A stretch of DNA of 64,000 nt from Duganella lactea (GTDB lineage: Bacteria; Pseudomonadota; Gammaproteobacteria; Burkholderiales; Burkholderiaceae_D): the NCBI RefSeq assembly GCF_009857505.1, contig NZ_WWCP01000035.1, positions 1 through 64,000 on the forward strand, given 5' to 3'. Shown piece after piece: positions 1 to 7,785 of the stretch. Position 1 is the first letter of the stretch. Every line of letters begins with the position of its first letter. The position numbers and the translations under genes were made by a program. The notes beneath the pieces are model-generated. The model did not search any database. It saw only the letters and a list, made by a program, of their open reading frames with translations, and was not told the origin of the DNA.

Positions 1-61
1 CGCCCAGCTTCGTCAGCTTGGCTTCGCGCTCCTGCGCAGCAAAAAGGTTGGGTTTCATCAT
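1..61 (-). CDS. Probable transposase, N-terminal fragment
   Basis: The first 20 codons of a minus-strand gene are visible, beginning MMKPNLFAAQEREAKL. Starts of this kind (a short N-terminus, then a Lys/Glu-rich helix leading into 'KLG') are familiar from IS5-family transposases, but 20 residues are not enough for a firm family call. No convincing ribosome binding site precedes the double ATG. The gene continues beyond position 1. Confidence 0.4.
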   Translation of the reverse strand, partial: MMKPNLFAAQEREAKLTKLG

Positions 62-129
62 GGCAGAGTCGTCAAGGTTGATGCGCTGACATCATGCCAC
101 GGCCGGGCCGGTTTTTCGAGGCCCCCTAG
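1..129 (-). mobile_element. Right end of a probable IS5-family insertion sequence (truncated by window edge)
   Basis: Read on the minus strand, a reading frame begins at 61 and runs off the window. The DNA outside it ends in GGGGCCTCGAAAAACCGG next to a CTAG tetranucleotide (126-129). IS5-group elements typically insert at YTAR/CTAG sites and carry short terminal inverted repeats, so this looks like the terminal repeat plus the start of a transposase. The other end lies outside the window, so the element cannot be confirmed. It also coincides with a shift in base composition: the next two genes are less G+C-rich than the remainder. Confidence 0.45.
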
Positions 130-268
130 TGCTCATGAGTTGCGATAAAGCATCGTTTGATCAGAATTATTCATCTTGGTTGGCTGTTTTTTTTGCATTT
201 TTAGCGGGAAGAGGCTAGTGTAAGCAGCATGATCTGGCAGCACCCGATTTATAAAAAAAATAGCTTTC

Positions 269-308
269 GTGCACAGGAATTCATAAAAGGTCATGAATTC
301 CTGAGCAC
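269..308. repeat. Inverted repeat, 16-bp arms, upstream of the chemotaxis receptor
   Basis: Arms GTGCACAGGAATTCAT (269-284) and ATGAATTCCTGAGCAC (293-308) are complementary at 15 of 16 positions around an 8-nt spacer. The repeat ends 22 bp before the ATG of the next gene, just ahead of its AAGGAG ribosome binding site. It could be a protein operator or a 5'-UTR hairpin; no T-run follows, so it is not an intrinsic terminator. Confidence 0.8.
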
Positions 309-330
309 CAAAAGTGAATAAGGAGAAAAA

Positions 331-1899
331 ATGAAGTGGTTTTTAAATTTGAAGATGGCATATAAATTATTGCTGTCCTTCTCCGTTGCATTAAGTCTGA
401 CACTGATCATCGGCATTTTTGGTATTTTTCAAAACTCCCGCCTCAACGCCGCATCAACAGAAGTGCTAAGTGACACATTGCCGAGTGTCCGTTTGGCTTT
501 ATTGATGAAGGCCACTTTAAACCGTATGCGCGTCTCTGAACTACAGCATATCCTCTCGTCTGAAGCGGCCGATTACACAAACTACGAAAAGAGCATCGTT
601 ACCCGGTCCAAGGAGTTTTCCGAATACCAGGCGCAATATCGCTTGCTGGATCACTCGCCCGAAGAAGATAAGTTGGTTAAAAACCTGGATTCTGCGTTTA
701 AGTCCTACTCGGTGGCCAATGAACAGATTATGGGTTTATCGCGTAAAGGCCAGAAAGATCAGGCCAGAGAAGCGATCCGGGGCGAATCGGTAAAAATTTT
801 CCGAGAAGTTAATAATGTCGTCGACCGTTTGGTCGAACTCAGCAAGGTAGAAAGCGACAATGCGCTGGAAAAGAATCAGACCTTATACGCCTCTTCGCGC
901 AACTGGATTACCCTCATTCTGGTGGCTGCGTTATTGATTAATGTGACGCTTGCTTTATGGATCGCGCGCCTGATCAGTCGTCCTCTTCATGCTGCGGTCC
1001 GCGTTGCGGAAAGCGCCGCGAAAGGCGATTTGACGGCAACCATTGCGCCCACTTCGACCGATGAGATCGGACTATTGCTGCGCGCCTTGCAAGCCATGAA
1101 CACCAATTTGCAGGGGCTGGTCGGACAGGTGCGCACGGGGACGGAAACGCTGAACATCGCTTCGCAGGAAATCGCTGCGGGTAATCTGGATTTGTCGGCG
1201 AGAACTGAGGATCAAGCCGCCTCCCTGGAGGAAACGGCATCGGCAATGGAGGAGCTGACTTCCACCATCAAACAAAACGCCGACTATGCCCGGCAGGCGA
1301 ATAGTTTGGCCATATCCGCGACCGAGGTGGCGGGCCGGGGAGGAAAAGTGGTGGGCGAGGTCATTTCGACCATGAACGCCATCAATGAGTCCTCCCATAA
1401 AATTGTCGACATTATTGGCGTAATTGATGGAATTGCTTTCCAGACGAATATTCTGGCGCTGAATGCCGCCGTGGAAGCCGCTCGCGCCGGTGAGCAGGGA
1501 CGTGGATTCGCGGTGGTGGCGAGCGAGGTGCGGAGTTTGGCGCAGCGTAGCGCGGCGGCGGCAAAAGAAATCAAGGATTTAATTAACGACTCTGTAGAGC
1601 GGGTGAGCGCCGGCAGCAAACTGGTGAATTTGGCCGGTAATACGATGACTGAAGTGAATGACAGTGTGCGTAAAGTAAGCAGTATCGTGACTGACATCAG
1701 CTCGGCGACGCAAGAGCAAAGCGTCGGGATTGAAGAGATCAATATTGCGATCGCAAAAATGGACACGGTGACGCAGCAAAATGCGGCGCTGGTCGAGGAA
1801 TCGGCGGCGGCGTCGCAATCGATGCAGGATCTGGCGGCGGAATTGGCGACGTCGGTGAATGTGTTCCGCATAGAGCATAGCGCGGTGGCTTTGAGATAG
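331..1899 (+). CDS. Methyl-accepting chemotaxis protein (4HB-HAMP-MCP signal)
   Basis: A 522-aa transmembrane chemoreceptor that would sense a periplasmic ligand and control CheA through its cytoplasmic hairpin. TM1 is at about residues 11-30 and TM2 at about 190-212. Between them is a four-helix-bundle-like periplasmic domain of about 155 residues. A HAMP domain follows (about 213-265), then a long MCP signalling domain with the conserved hairpin tip (EIVDIIGVIDGIAFQTNILA-like region near residues 355-375 and the A-rich 'AAVEAARAGEQGRGFAVVA' block). The C-terminus ends FRIEHSAVALR without an NWETF-type CheR/CheB tether. An AAGGAG ribosome binding site supports this start. No che genes are adjacent, so this is an orphan receptor. 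Its ligand is unknown. Base composition is lower in G+C than the downstream loci. Confidence 0.95.
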   Translation: MKWFLNLKMAYKLLLSFSVALSLTLIIGIFGIFQNSRLNAASTEVLSDTLPSVRLALLMKATLNRMRVSELQHILSSEAADYTNYEKSIVTRSKEFSEYQAQYRLLDHSPEEDKLVKNLDSAFKSYSVANEQIMGLSRKGQKDQAREAIRGESVKIFREVNNVVDRLVELSKVESDNALEKNQTLYASSRNWITLILVAALLINVTLALWIARLISRPLHAAVRVAESAAKGDLTATIAPTSTDEIGLLLRALQAMNTNLQGLVGQVRTGTETLNIASQEIAAGNLDLSARTEDQAASLEETASAMEELTSTIKQNADYARQANSLAISATEVAGRGGKVVGEVISTMNAINESSHKIVDIIGVIDGIAFQTNILALNAAVEAARAGEQGRGFAVVASEVRSLAQRSAAAAKEIKDLINDSVERVSAGSKLVNLAGNTMTEVNDSVRKVSSIVTDISSATQEQSVGIEEINIAIAKMDTVTQQNAALVEESAAASQSMQDLAAELATSVNVFRIEHSAVALR

Positions 1900-1960
1900 A
1901 CGGATTGGCGATAGCACGTGATCGTGCATCGGAAAATAAAATATTATAAAGGGGGGGGCT

Positions 1961-3064
1961 ATGAAGAGAAAAAAATATATATCCGGAGTTGCTCTTGCGA
2001 GTGGCTTCATGTTGGGACAGGGCGCGGCCGCGCAATCGAACGTCACGCTTTACGGCATCGCCGATCTGGGTGCGCGTTATAGCAGTGGTTTGAGTGCGGC
2101 CAATGCGCCCACGTCGAACACCAGCACCGGCATCACCAGTGGCGTGAATAATACCAGCCGCTGGGGATTTAAAGGCGAGGAATCGCTGGGCAATGACATG
2201 GCTGCGGTTTTCCATCTGGAGGGCGGGCTCAATCTTGACACCGGCAGTAGCGCCAAATCCGATAAATTATTTGATCGCATCGCTTATGTGGGACTGAAAA
2301 CCAGTGCCGGCAGGCTGACCGCCGGCCGGCAGGCAACCATCCTGTCCGACGCGATCAATCCGGTGGACCCCTTGGGCATGCGTAACGCCAGCTTTAATCC
2401 AAATATCAATGTCACCGCGTTAAGCAATACGGCCTTTGGCACGCACGCCTTTGGCACGCAGTACGGTACCAGCGGCTATAACGATAATTTCTACCGCCTG
2501 GACAATATGTTGAAGTTCACCAGCGAAATGGGACCGGTGACCGCACGTGTTTCGTATTCTTTCGGCGAGGTGCCGGGAGATTCCAGTGCCTTGTCAACGA
2601 CAGGCGCCGCATTGAGCTACCAGCGTGATGGTTTCGTGGTCTCGGGTGGCTACATGAAATTTAAAAATCGCGCCGATTTCGCGCTGGATGCCTACACCCT
2701 CGGCGCCGCCTACAAGCTGGGCGAGGTGACCTTGAAGGCCAATTACGGCAATAACAAAGCGGACACGGCGATCAACAAAGAAACCAAGCAACGCATCGCT
2801 TCCGGTGGTGGCAGCGTCCTCGTTTCCCCTGGCAACCTGCTGACGATTGCCTATTATCGTGTGCGACGTGACAGCACCGGCTTTTCACAAGACGGTTTTG
2901 ATCGCTTGTACGCGTATCTGGAGCATGATTTATCCAAACGGACCACGCTGTATGTTGAAGCGGATTCGACCAAATGGAACGGCAACGCCGCTGGCGTGAC
3001 CGGTACGTTGGCCAATAGTACGCATGGCCGTGGCGTCACTTTGGGGATGATGCATAAATTCTAA
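1961..3064 (+). CDS. Outer-membrane porin (Gram-negative general porin family)
   Basis: A 367-aa porin with signal peptide (about residues 1-25, cleavage after ...GAAAQS). The mature protein opens with SNVTLYGIADLGARY and ends in the aromatic signature GMMHKF with C-terminal Phe. Both ends are typical of betaproteobacterial trimeric 16-strand porins. It would form a diffusion channel for small hydrophilic solutes. The ATG is preceded by AAA, then eight consecutive G residues (1951-1958), then CT, so the ribosome binding site is a homopolymeric tract. A hairpin terminator follows the gene. It is not in an obvious operon with the upstream chemoreceptor. Substrate specificity cannot be read from the sequence. 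Confidence 0.95.
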   Translation: MKRKKYISGVALASGFMLGQGAAAQSNVTLYGIADLGARYSSGLSAANAPTSNTSTGITSGVNNTSRWGFKGEESLGNDMAAVFHLEGGLNLDTGSSAKSDKLFDRIAYVGLKTSAGRLTAGRQATILSDAINPVDPLGMRNASFNPNINVTALSNTAFGTHAFGTQYGTSGYNDNFYRLDNMLKFTSEMGPVTARVSYSFGEVPGDSSALSTTGAALSYQRDGFVVSGGYMKFKNRADFALDAYTLGAAYKLGEVTLKANYGNNKADTAINKETKQRIASGGGSVLVSPGNLLTIAYYRVRRDSTGFSQDGFDRLYAYLEHDLSKRTTLYVEADSTKWNGNAAGVTGTLANSTHGRGVTLGMMHKF

Positions 3065-3085
3065 ATCGTCCAGCGTTGGATGCTG

Positions 3086-3113
3086 AAGGGCGGCCGTCAT
3101 GGCTGCCTTTTTT
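3086..3113 (+). terminator. Probable intrinsic terminator of the porin gene
   Basis: A hairpin with arms AAGGGCGGCC and GGCTGCCTT (one bulge, one G-T pair) around a 4-5 nt loop is followed by six T residues. It lies 22 bp after the porin stop codon. Confidence 0.8.
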
Positions 3114-3206
3114 ATTGGCAGGATGCCAATGCGATAGCTGTATCGCAGATGATAAAAAAGTGATTGGACTGGGTTGGGTGAACTTGTTAAGTTTGCTTTA
3201 ATAAAA

Positions 3207-3250
3207 CGTTTCAAGATTTGCAGCCCAGTGGTGGGGCATCGCTTGAAACG
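3207..3250. repeat. Spaced inverted repeat in the GH31 upstream region
   Basis: CGTTTCAAG (3207-3215) and CTTGAAACG (3242-3250) are perfect 9-bp complements separated by 26 bp. The right arm ends 23 bp before the GTG start of the GH31 gene. It may be a pair of half-sites for a dimeric regulator, or a leader hairpin. Confidence 0.6.
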
Positions 3251-3273
3251 GCCTAATTACAGGAGATCATCGA

Positions 3274-6222
3274 GTGAAACCAAGCCTCTATCAACCGGCG
3301 GCGCGTGGGCGTGGCCGTTTTTCCTTGCTGCTGCTGGCCTTGTGTTTTTCGGCCGGCGCGGCGTCGGCGGCGCAAGCGCCCGCTGTGCTGGACAAAATTG
3401 GACAGGTGCGGGCGCTGCATCCCGCGTCCGGTCCGGAGTTCCAGTTCCAGCGTATCGACGGCGGTGTGCAGTTTCAGCTGGGCGGCGTTACCAAGACAGT
3501 GATCTTCTATTCGCCTTCGGTGGTACGGGTGAATGCGCATCTCGGCACGCCGCACTGGCGTCACCCCAGCCTGGTGGTGCTGCGCCGGCCGGCGGCGGCG
3601 CCGTTCGAGTTGCGTGACCAGCCCACCAGCCTGGAGCTGGTGGGCGCCAAGGTGCGCATTTCGATCGACAAGCACAGCGGCGCGATCGCTTATGCGGATG
3701 GCGCCGGCAGGGCGCTGACGCGCGAGAACGCGGCGGCGCCGCAAAGCATCGTGGCCCGCACGATTTCCGCCGCGCCGACCTATGAGGTCGAGAACCGCTT
3801 CACGCTGAAGCCGGGCGAGGGCATCTACGGCTTCGGCTTCACCGCCGACGATGAGGTCAACCGCCGCAACAAGGAGTTGCTGCTGGTGCAGACCAATGTC
3901 GGCATCATCATTCCGGTGATGGTCTCGTCCGAACGCTATGGCGTGCTGTGGGACACCTATTCGATGATGCGCTTCAAGGACGACGCCGATGGCGCCCGGC
4001 TGTGGGCCGAGAGCGCGCCCGGCGGCGTCGATTACTACTTCATGGCTGGCGACACCATGGACGACGTGGTGGGCGCCTACCGCTGGCTGACCGGCGACGC
4101 GCCGATGTATCCCAAGCAGGCGTTTGGCCTGTTCATGAGCAAGGAGCGCTATCCCACCCAGGCGCGGCTGCTGGAAGTCGCGCGCACCTTCCGCCAGGAG
4201 CAATTCCCGCTCGACTACATCGTGCAGGACTGGCAGTACTGGGGCTCGGACAAGGACGGCAGCTGGAGCGGCATGACGTGGAATCCGGAGCGCTACCCGG
4301 ACCCGAAGGCGATGACCAAGGCCATTCACGATCTGAACATGAAGCTGATGGTGTCGATCTGGCCGTCCATCGGCGATGATACCGCGCTCGCGCACGAGCT
4401 CGATCAGCACCATCTGCGTTTCGCGCCGCTGCACTGGATCTCGAAGCATGCGCGGGTGTACGACGCCTACAGCAAGCTCGGGCGGCAGATTTACTTCAAG
4501 CACATTAAGAGCGGCCTGCTGGACAAGGGCGTCGACGCGCTGTGGATGGACGGCACCGAGGTCGAGGTCAGCTCGGCGATGTGGAACGCCATGGACAATG
4601 TGCGCGACACCAAGGCGCTGGGCAATAATGCGATGGGCGACTTCACCCGCTATCTGAATCCGTACACGCTGTTGACGACGGAAGGCACCTACCAGGGGCA
4701 GCGCGCCACCGACAATAAGCGCGTGTTCACGCTGACCCGCTCGGCATGGGCCGGCGCGCAACGCACGGCGGCGGCCTCGTGGTCGGGCGACATCTTCGCC
4801 AGCTGGAAGACGTATCGGCAGCAGATCGCCGGCGGCGTGAATGTGACCATCACCGGCAATCCGTACTGGACGCAGGACACCGGCGGCTTCTTCGTCACCG
4901 AATTCCCCGGTGGTGAAAAGAACCCGGCCTACCGTGAACTGTACGCGCGCTGGTTCCAATATGCCGCGTTCAATCCCATCATGCGGGTGCATGGCACCAG
5001 CATCGAGCGCGAACCCTATCTGTTCAAGCAATTGGACCCGGCGGTCTACCAGTCGATGCTCAACGCCGTGCACCTGCGCTATCGGCTGCTGCCATACACC
5101 TACAGCCTGAGCGCGAAAGTCACCGCCGACCGCTACACGCTGATGCGCGCGTTGCCGATGGATTTCGCGCAGGACACCGCCACCTATGACATCAACGACA
5201 GCTTCATGTTCGGCCCGTCGCTGCTGGTGCATCCGGTAACGCGCGCCATGTACCACGTGCAGGCGCCGCCCATCCCGGTGATCCCGTCCGAGTATCTGCG
5301 CACCGCCGATGGCAAGCGCGGCCTGACGCTGCAATATTTCTCCGGAGAGAACTTCGACAAGCCGCTGGAGAAGCTGGTCGATGAAAAGATCGACCACGAC
5401 TGGCCGGCGCCGCCGCTGGCGGAAATTCCGGGTGGGCTGAGCTCGCTGGATCATTTTTCCGCCCGCTGGCAAGGCGAGCTGATCGCGCCGGAAGACGGCG
5501 AATACGAGCTTGGCCTGAGCGGCGACGACGGCGTGCGCCTGTTCCTCGGCGGCGAGAAGGTCATCGACGACTGGACCGAAGGCTCCGCGCGCACCCGCAG
5601 CGTGCGGCGCACCTTGAAGCGCGGCGAACACCTGCCGCTGACCATCGAGTATTACCAGGGCACGGCCGAGCGCTCCTTGCGGCTGGGCTGGCGTACGCCG
5701 GCCGAACTGCGCGCGTTGGCGGCGGCGGCCGCCGCGCCGCGCGACCTGCAGGTGCAGACTTATCTGCCCAAGGGCGGCGATTGGTATGACTTCTGGACCC
5801 ACCAGCGCTACGCCGGCGGCGCCAAGGTCGGCCGGGATGCGCCGTTGGACATGCTGCCCTTGTATGTCCGCGCCGGCGCGATCATCCCGATGGGGCCGGT
5901 GGTGCAGTATGCGACCGAACAGCCGTCCGCGCCTTACGAGATACGCATCTATCCCGGTGCCGATGGCCGCTTCACCGTCTACGAGGACGATAACGCAACC
6001 TACGCCTACGAAAAAGGCCAGTCCGCGCGTTACGAACTGGTGTGGGACGATGCCAGCCGCACGCTGCGCATCGGCGCGCGCAAGGGCAGTTTCCCCGGTC
6101 TGGTGCGCGAGCGCACGCTGAACATCGTGATCGCCGATCCCGCCAATGCCAGCGCGCTGGGCACGGCGGCGCCGAGCCGTTCGGTGGTCTACCGCGGCAA
6201 GCCGGTCAGCCTGAGTTTTTGA
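3274..6222 (+). CDS. Secreted GH31 alpha-xylosidase/alpha-glucosidase with PA14 domain
   Basis: A 982-aa glycoside hydrolase family 31 enzyme, probably releasing alpha-xylosyl residues from xyloglucan or related oligosaccharides. A signal peptide spans about residues 1-36. The GH31 N-domain covers about 40-260. The (beta/alpha)8 core carries the nucleophile region ALWMDGTE (Asp426) and the acid/base region SWSGDIFASW (Asp506). A PA14 domain at about residues 670-805 (TLQYFSGENFDKPLEKLV... SGDDGVRLFLGG) is inserted before the C-terminal beta domains. A PA14-bearing GH31 is known for xyloglucan-specific alpha-xylosidases such as Cellvibrio CjXyl31A. The start is GTG with AGGAG 8 bp upstream. 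It belongs to the hemicellulose locus extending to 17.6 kb, convergent with the MocR regulator. The exact substrate (alpha-xylose versus alpha-glucose) is inferred. Confidence 0.92.
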   Translation: MKPSLYQPAARGRGRFSLLLLALCFSAGAASAAQAPAVLDKIGQVRALHPASGPEFQFQRIDGGVQFQLGGVTKTVIFYSPSVVRVNAHLGTPHWRHPSLVVLRRPAAAPFELRDQPTSLELVGAKVRISIDKHSGAIAYADGAGRALTRENAAAPQSIVARTISAAPTYEVENRFTLKPGEGIYGFGFTADDEVNRRNKELLLVQTNVGIIIPVMVSSERYGVLWDTYSMMRFKDDADGARLWAESAPGGVDYYFMAGDTMDDVVGAYRWLTGDAPMYPKQAFGLFMSKERYPTQARLLEVARTFRQEQFPLDYIVQDWQYWGSDKDGSWSGMTWNPERYPDPKAMTKAIHDLNMKLMVSIWPSIGDDTALAHELDQHHLRFAPLHWISKHARVYDAYSKLGRQIYFKHIKSGLLDKGVDALWMDGTEVEVSSAMWNAMDNVRDTKALGNNAMGDFTRYLNPYTLLTTEGTYQGQRATDNKRVFTLTRSAWAGAQRTAAASWSGDIFASWKTYRQQIAGGVNVTITGNPYWTQDTGGFFVTEFPGGEKNPAYRELYARWFQYAAFNPIMRVHGTSIEREPYLFKQLDPAVYQSMLNAVHLRYRLLPYTYSLSAKVTADRYTLMRALPMDFAQDTATYDINDSFMFGPSLLVHPVTRAMYHVQAPPIPVIPSEYLRTADGKRGLTLQYFSGENFDKPLEKLVDEKIDHDWPAPPLAEIPGGLSSLDHFSARWQGELIAPEDGEYELGLSGDDGVRLFLGGEKVIDDWTEGSARTRSVRRTLKRGEHLPLTIEYYQGTAERSLRLGWRTPAELRALAAAAAAPRDLQVQTYLPKGGDWYDFWTHQRYAGGAKVGRDAPLDMLPLYVRAGAIIPMGPVVQYATEQPSAPYEIRIYPGADGRFTVYEDDNATYAYEKGQSARYELVWDDASRTLRIGARKGSFPGLVRERTLNIVIADPANASALGTAAPSRSVVYRGKPVSLSF

Positions 6223-6234
6223 TGGCCGGCTAGC

Positions 6235-7641
6235 TCAGACCACGAAGCTGGCGGGGCCGTCCGGGCGGCGGCTCAGCAGCCGGGACAGCTTGCGCAGCGC
6301 GGCCGACAGGCGATCGCTGTCCTGGATGGCGCCGAGCGAGATGCGAATCGCGTTCGGCGGTCTGGTCGGGGCGGTCGAAAACGCCTCGGATGAGGTGACC
6401 GCCAACCCTTCGGCCCGCGCCACCCGCGCCAGTTCCGGCGCGGTCCAGTAGCTTGGCAGTTCCAGCCACAGGTGGATGCCGTCTTCCCGCGCTTCCGCCT
6501 TGCCTGCCAGCAGTTGATGCGCGATGCGCTGGCGGTTGCGCGCCTCCAGCTTGACGCCGGCCAGCAATTGCTGCGCCGCGCCGTCGTGTATCCATTGCGT
6601 GGTCAGCGCGGTGGTCAACGGTGCCGCCATCAGCACGAACGACCGCAGCGCGTGCATGAAGCGCTCGCGCAGTTGCGCGTCGGGTAGCAGCACGTAGGCG
6701 GTGCGCAGTCCCGGCGCCAGGCATTTGGACAGCGTGGCGATGTGCACCACCTGCTCCGGCGCGAGTAGCGCCAACGGCGGCGGCGCGTCGGCCGCCAGCA
6801 GCGAATACGGATCATCCTCGATGATACGCACGCTATGGCGCGCGGCCACTTGCAGGATTTCCTTGCGCCGCGCGGCCGGCATGGTGTGCGTGGTCGGATT
6901 TTGCAGCGTGGGATTCAGATAGATCAGCGCGACCGGATGGGCGGCGCAGGCTTGCTCCAGCAGGTCCGGACGCATGCCGTCGGTGTCGATGTCCACCGCC
7001 ACCACGCGCCGTCCCAGTTGCTGCGCCGCCGTCGTCAGGCCGGGATAGACGGTCGGCTCGGTCAGGATCACGTCATCGGGACGGCTCAACGCGAGGATCA
7101 GCGCGGCCAGTGCCGTTTGCGCGCCGGCGCAGACGGCGAGGTGTTCCGTATCCAGCGGGCCGAACAGTGGCGCCAGCCATGCCGCGCCGGCCGCGCGGTC
7201 GGCGGCGCCGCCACCGCCCAGGTGGTAATTCATCAGCATGCCGCTGTCCGTGCGCAGCAGTACTTGCGCCAGTCCCTGTTTCAGCATGTCGTCAAAGTCG
7301 ACACCGGCGGGCGGGGGAGGGATGTTCATGCTCAGGTCCAGCAGCGCTTGCAACTCGACCTTGGGCGCGGCAGCGTAGGTGCCGCGCGCGCCTTTGCCTT
7401 CCAGCAGGTGGCGGCGGCGCGCTTCGTCATAGGCGCGGGTGACGGTGGTCAGGTCCACCCGCAGCAGGCTGGCGAGGCGGCGCTGCGGCGGCAAACGGTC
7501 GCCGGGCTTGAGCATGCCGTCGGACAGCGCCTGCTCGATGGCGTCGGCAATTTGCAGGTAGCGCGGGCCGGCCTGCTGCACGAAGTGTCCTATCCAGGCG
7601 ATGGCCTGTGACTCATCTTGTATGGATTTTGACTGAGACAT
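6235..7641 (-). CDS. MocR-family transcriptional regulator (GntR wHTH + aminotransferase-like domain)
   Basis: A 468-aa PLP-dependent regulator. Residues about 25-95 form a GntR-type winged helix (IADAIEQALSDGMLKPGDRLPPQRRLASLLRVDLTTVTRAYDEA). After a linker, a fold-type I aminotransferase domain carries the PLP Schiff-base lysine in HIATLSKCLAPG (Lys306) and the Asp-Pro-Tyr block EDDPYS. Such proteins usually sense PLP or an amino-linked metabolite and regulate a neighbouring gene or themselves. It lies between GH31 (convergent, 12 bp away) and the TonB receptor gene (same strand, upstream). A 24-bp palindrome lies 30-53 bp upstream of its ATG and is a candidate operator. Whether it controls the sugar genes is unknown. 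Confidence 0.93.
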   Translation of the reverse strand: MSQSKSIQDESQAIAWIGHFVQQAGPRYLQIADAIEQALSDGMLKPGDRLPPQRRLASLLRVDLTTVTRAYDEARRRHLLEGKGARGTYAAAPKVELQALLDLSMNIPPPPAGVDFDDMLKQGLAQVLLRTDSGMLMNYHLGGGGAADRAAGAAWLAPLFGPLDTEHLAVCAGAQTALAALILALSRPDDVILTEPTVYPGLTTAAQQLGRRVVAVDIDTDGMRPDLLEQACAAHPVALIYLNPTLQNPTTHTMPAARRKEILQVAARHSVRIIEDDPYSLLAADAPPPLALLAPEQVVHIATLSKCLAPGLRTAYVLLPDAQLRERFMHALRSFVLMAAPLTTALTTQWIHDGAAQQLLAGVKLEARNRQRIAHQLLAGKAEAREDGIHLWLELPSYWTAPELARVARAEGLAVTSSEAFSTAPTRPPNAIRISLGAIQDSDRLSAALRKLSRLLSRRPDGPASFVV

Positions 7642-7670
7642 TTGATCTGAATGTACGGGTGTTGCTTTGC

Positions 7671-7694
7671 AGTAGCGTCTGTTCAGACGCTACT
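7671..7694. promoter_or_regulatory. 24-bp perfect palindrome upstream of the MocR gene
   Basis: AGTAGCGTCTG (7671-7681), TT, CAGACGCTACT (7684-7694): 11-bp perfect arms with a 2-bp spacer. It is 30 bp upstream of the MocR ATG, where an autoregulatory operator would be expected. It could alternatively be a dispersed palindromic repeat; only one copy is in this window. Confidence 0.55.
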
Positions 7695-7734
7695 TTATCC
7701 CTACATCGAGACCGGGTACAACTTATTTCGGCGC

Positions 7735-7773
7735 CCAGGCGCGGGGCGGCCATTGCAACCGCCCCGCGCCTGG
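7735..7773. terminator. Long GC-rich hairpin after the TonB-receptor gene
   Basis: CCAGGCGCGGGGCGG (7735-7749) and CCGCCCCGCGCCTGG (7759-7773) form a perfect 15-bp stem with a 9-nt loop. It begins 12 bp beyond the stop codon of the leftward TonB-receptor gene. No U-tract follows in either direction, so it may be a 3'-end stabiliser or barrier rather than a classic intrinsic terminator. Confidence 0.55.
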
Positions 7774-7785
7774 CTTAACCCGCCA

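Noticed and set aside
3253..5802. Long minus-strand open frame opposite the GH31 gene
   Set aside because: Same reason: low-complexity translation, no start signal, and the plus strand encodes a complete GH31 enzyme.
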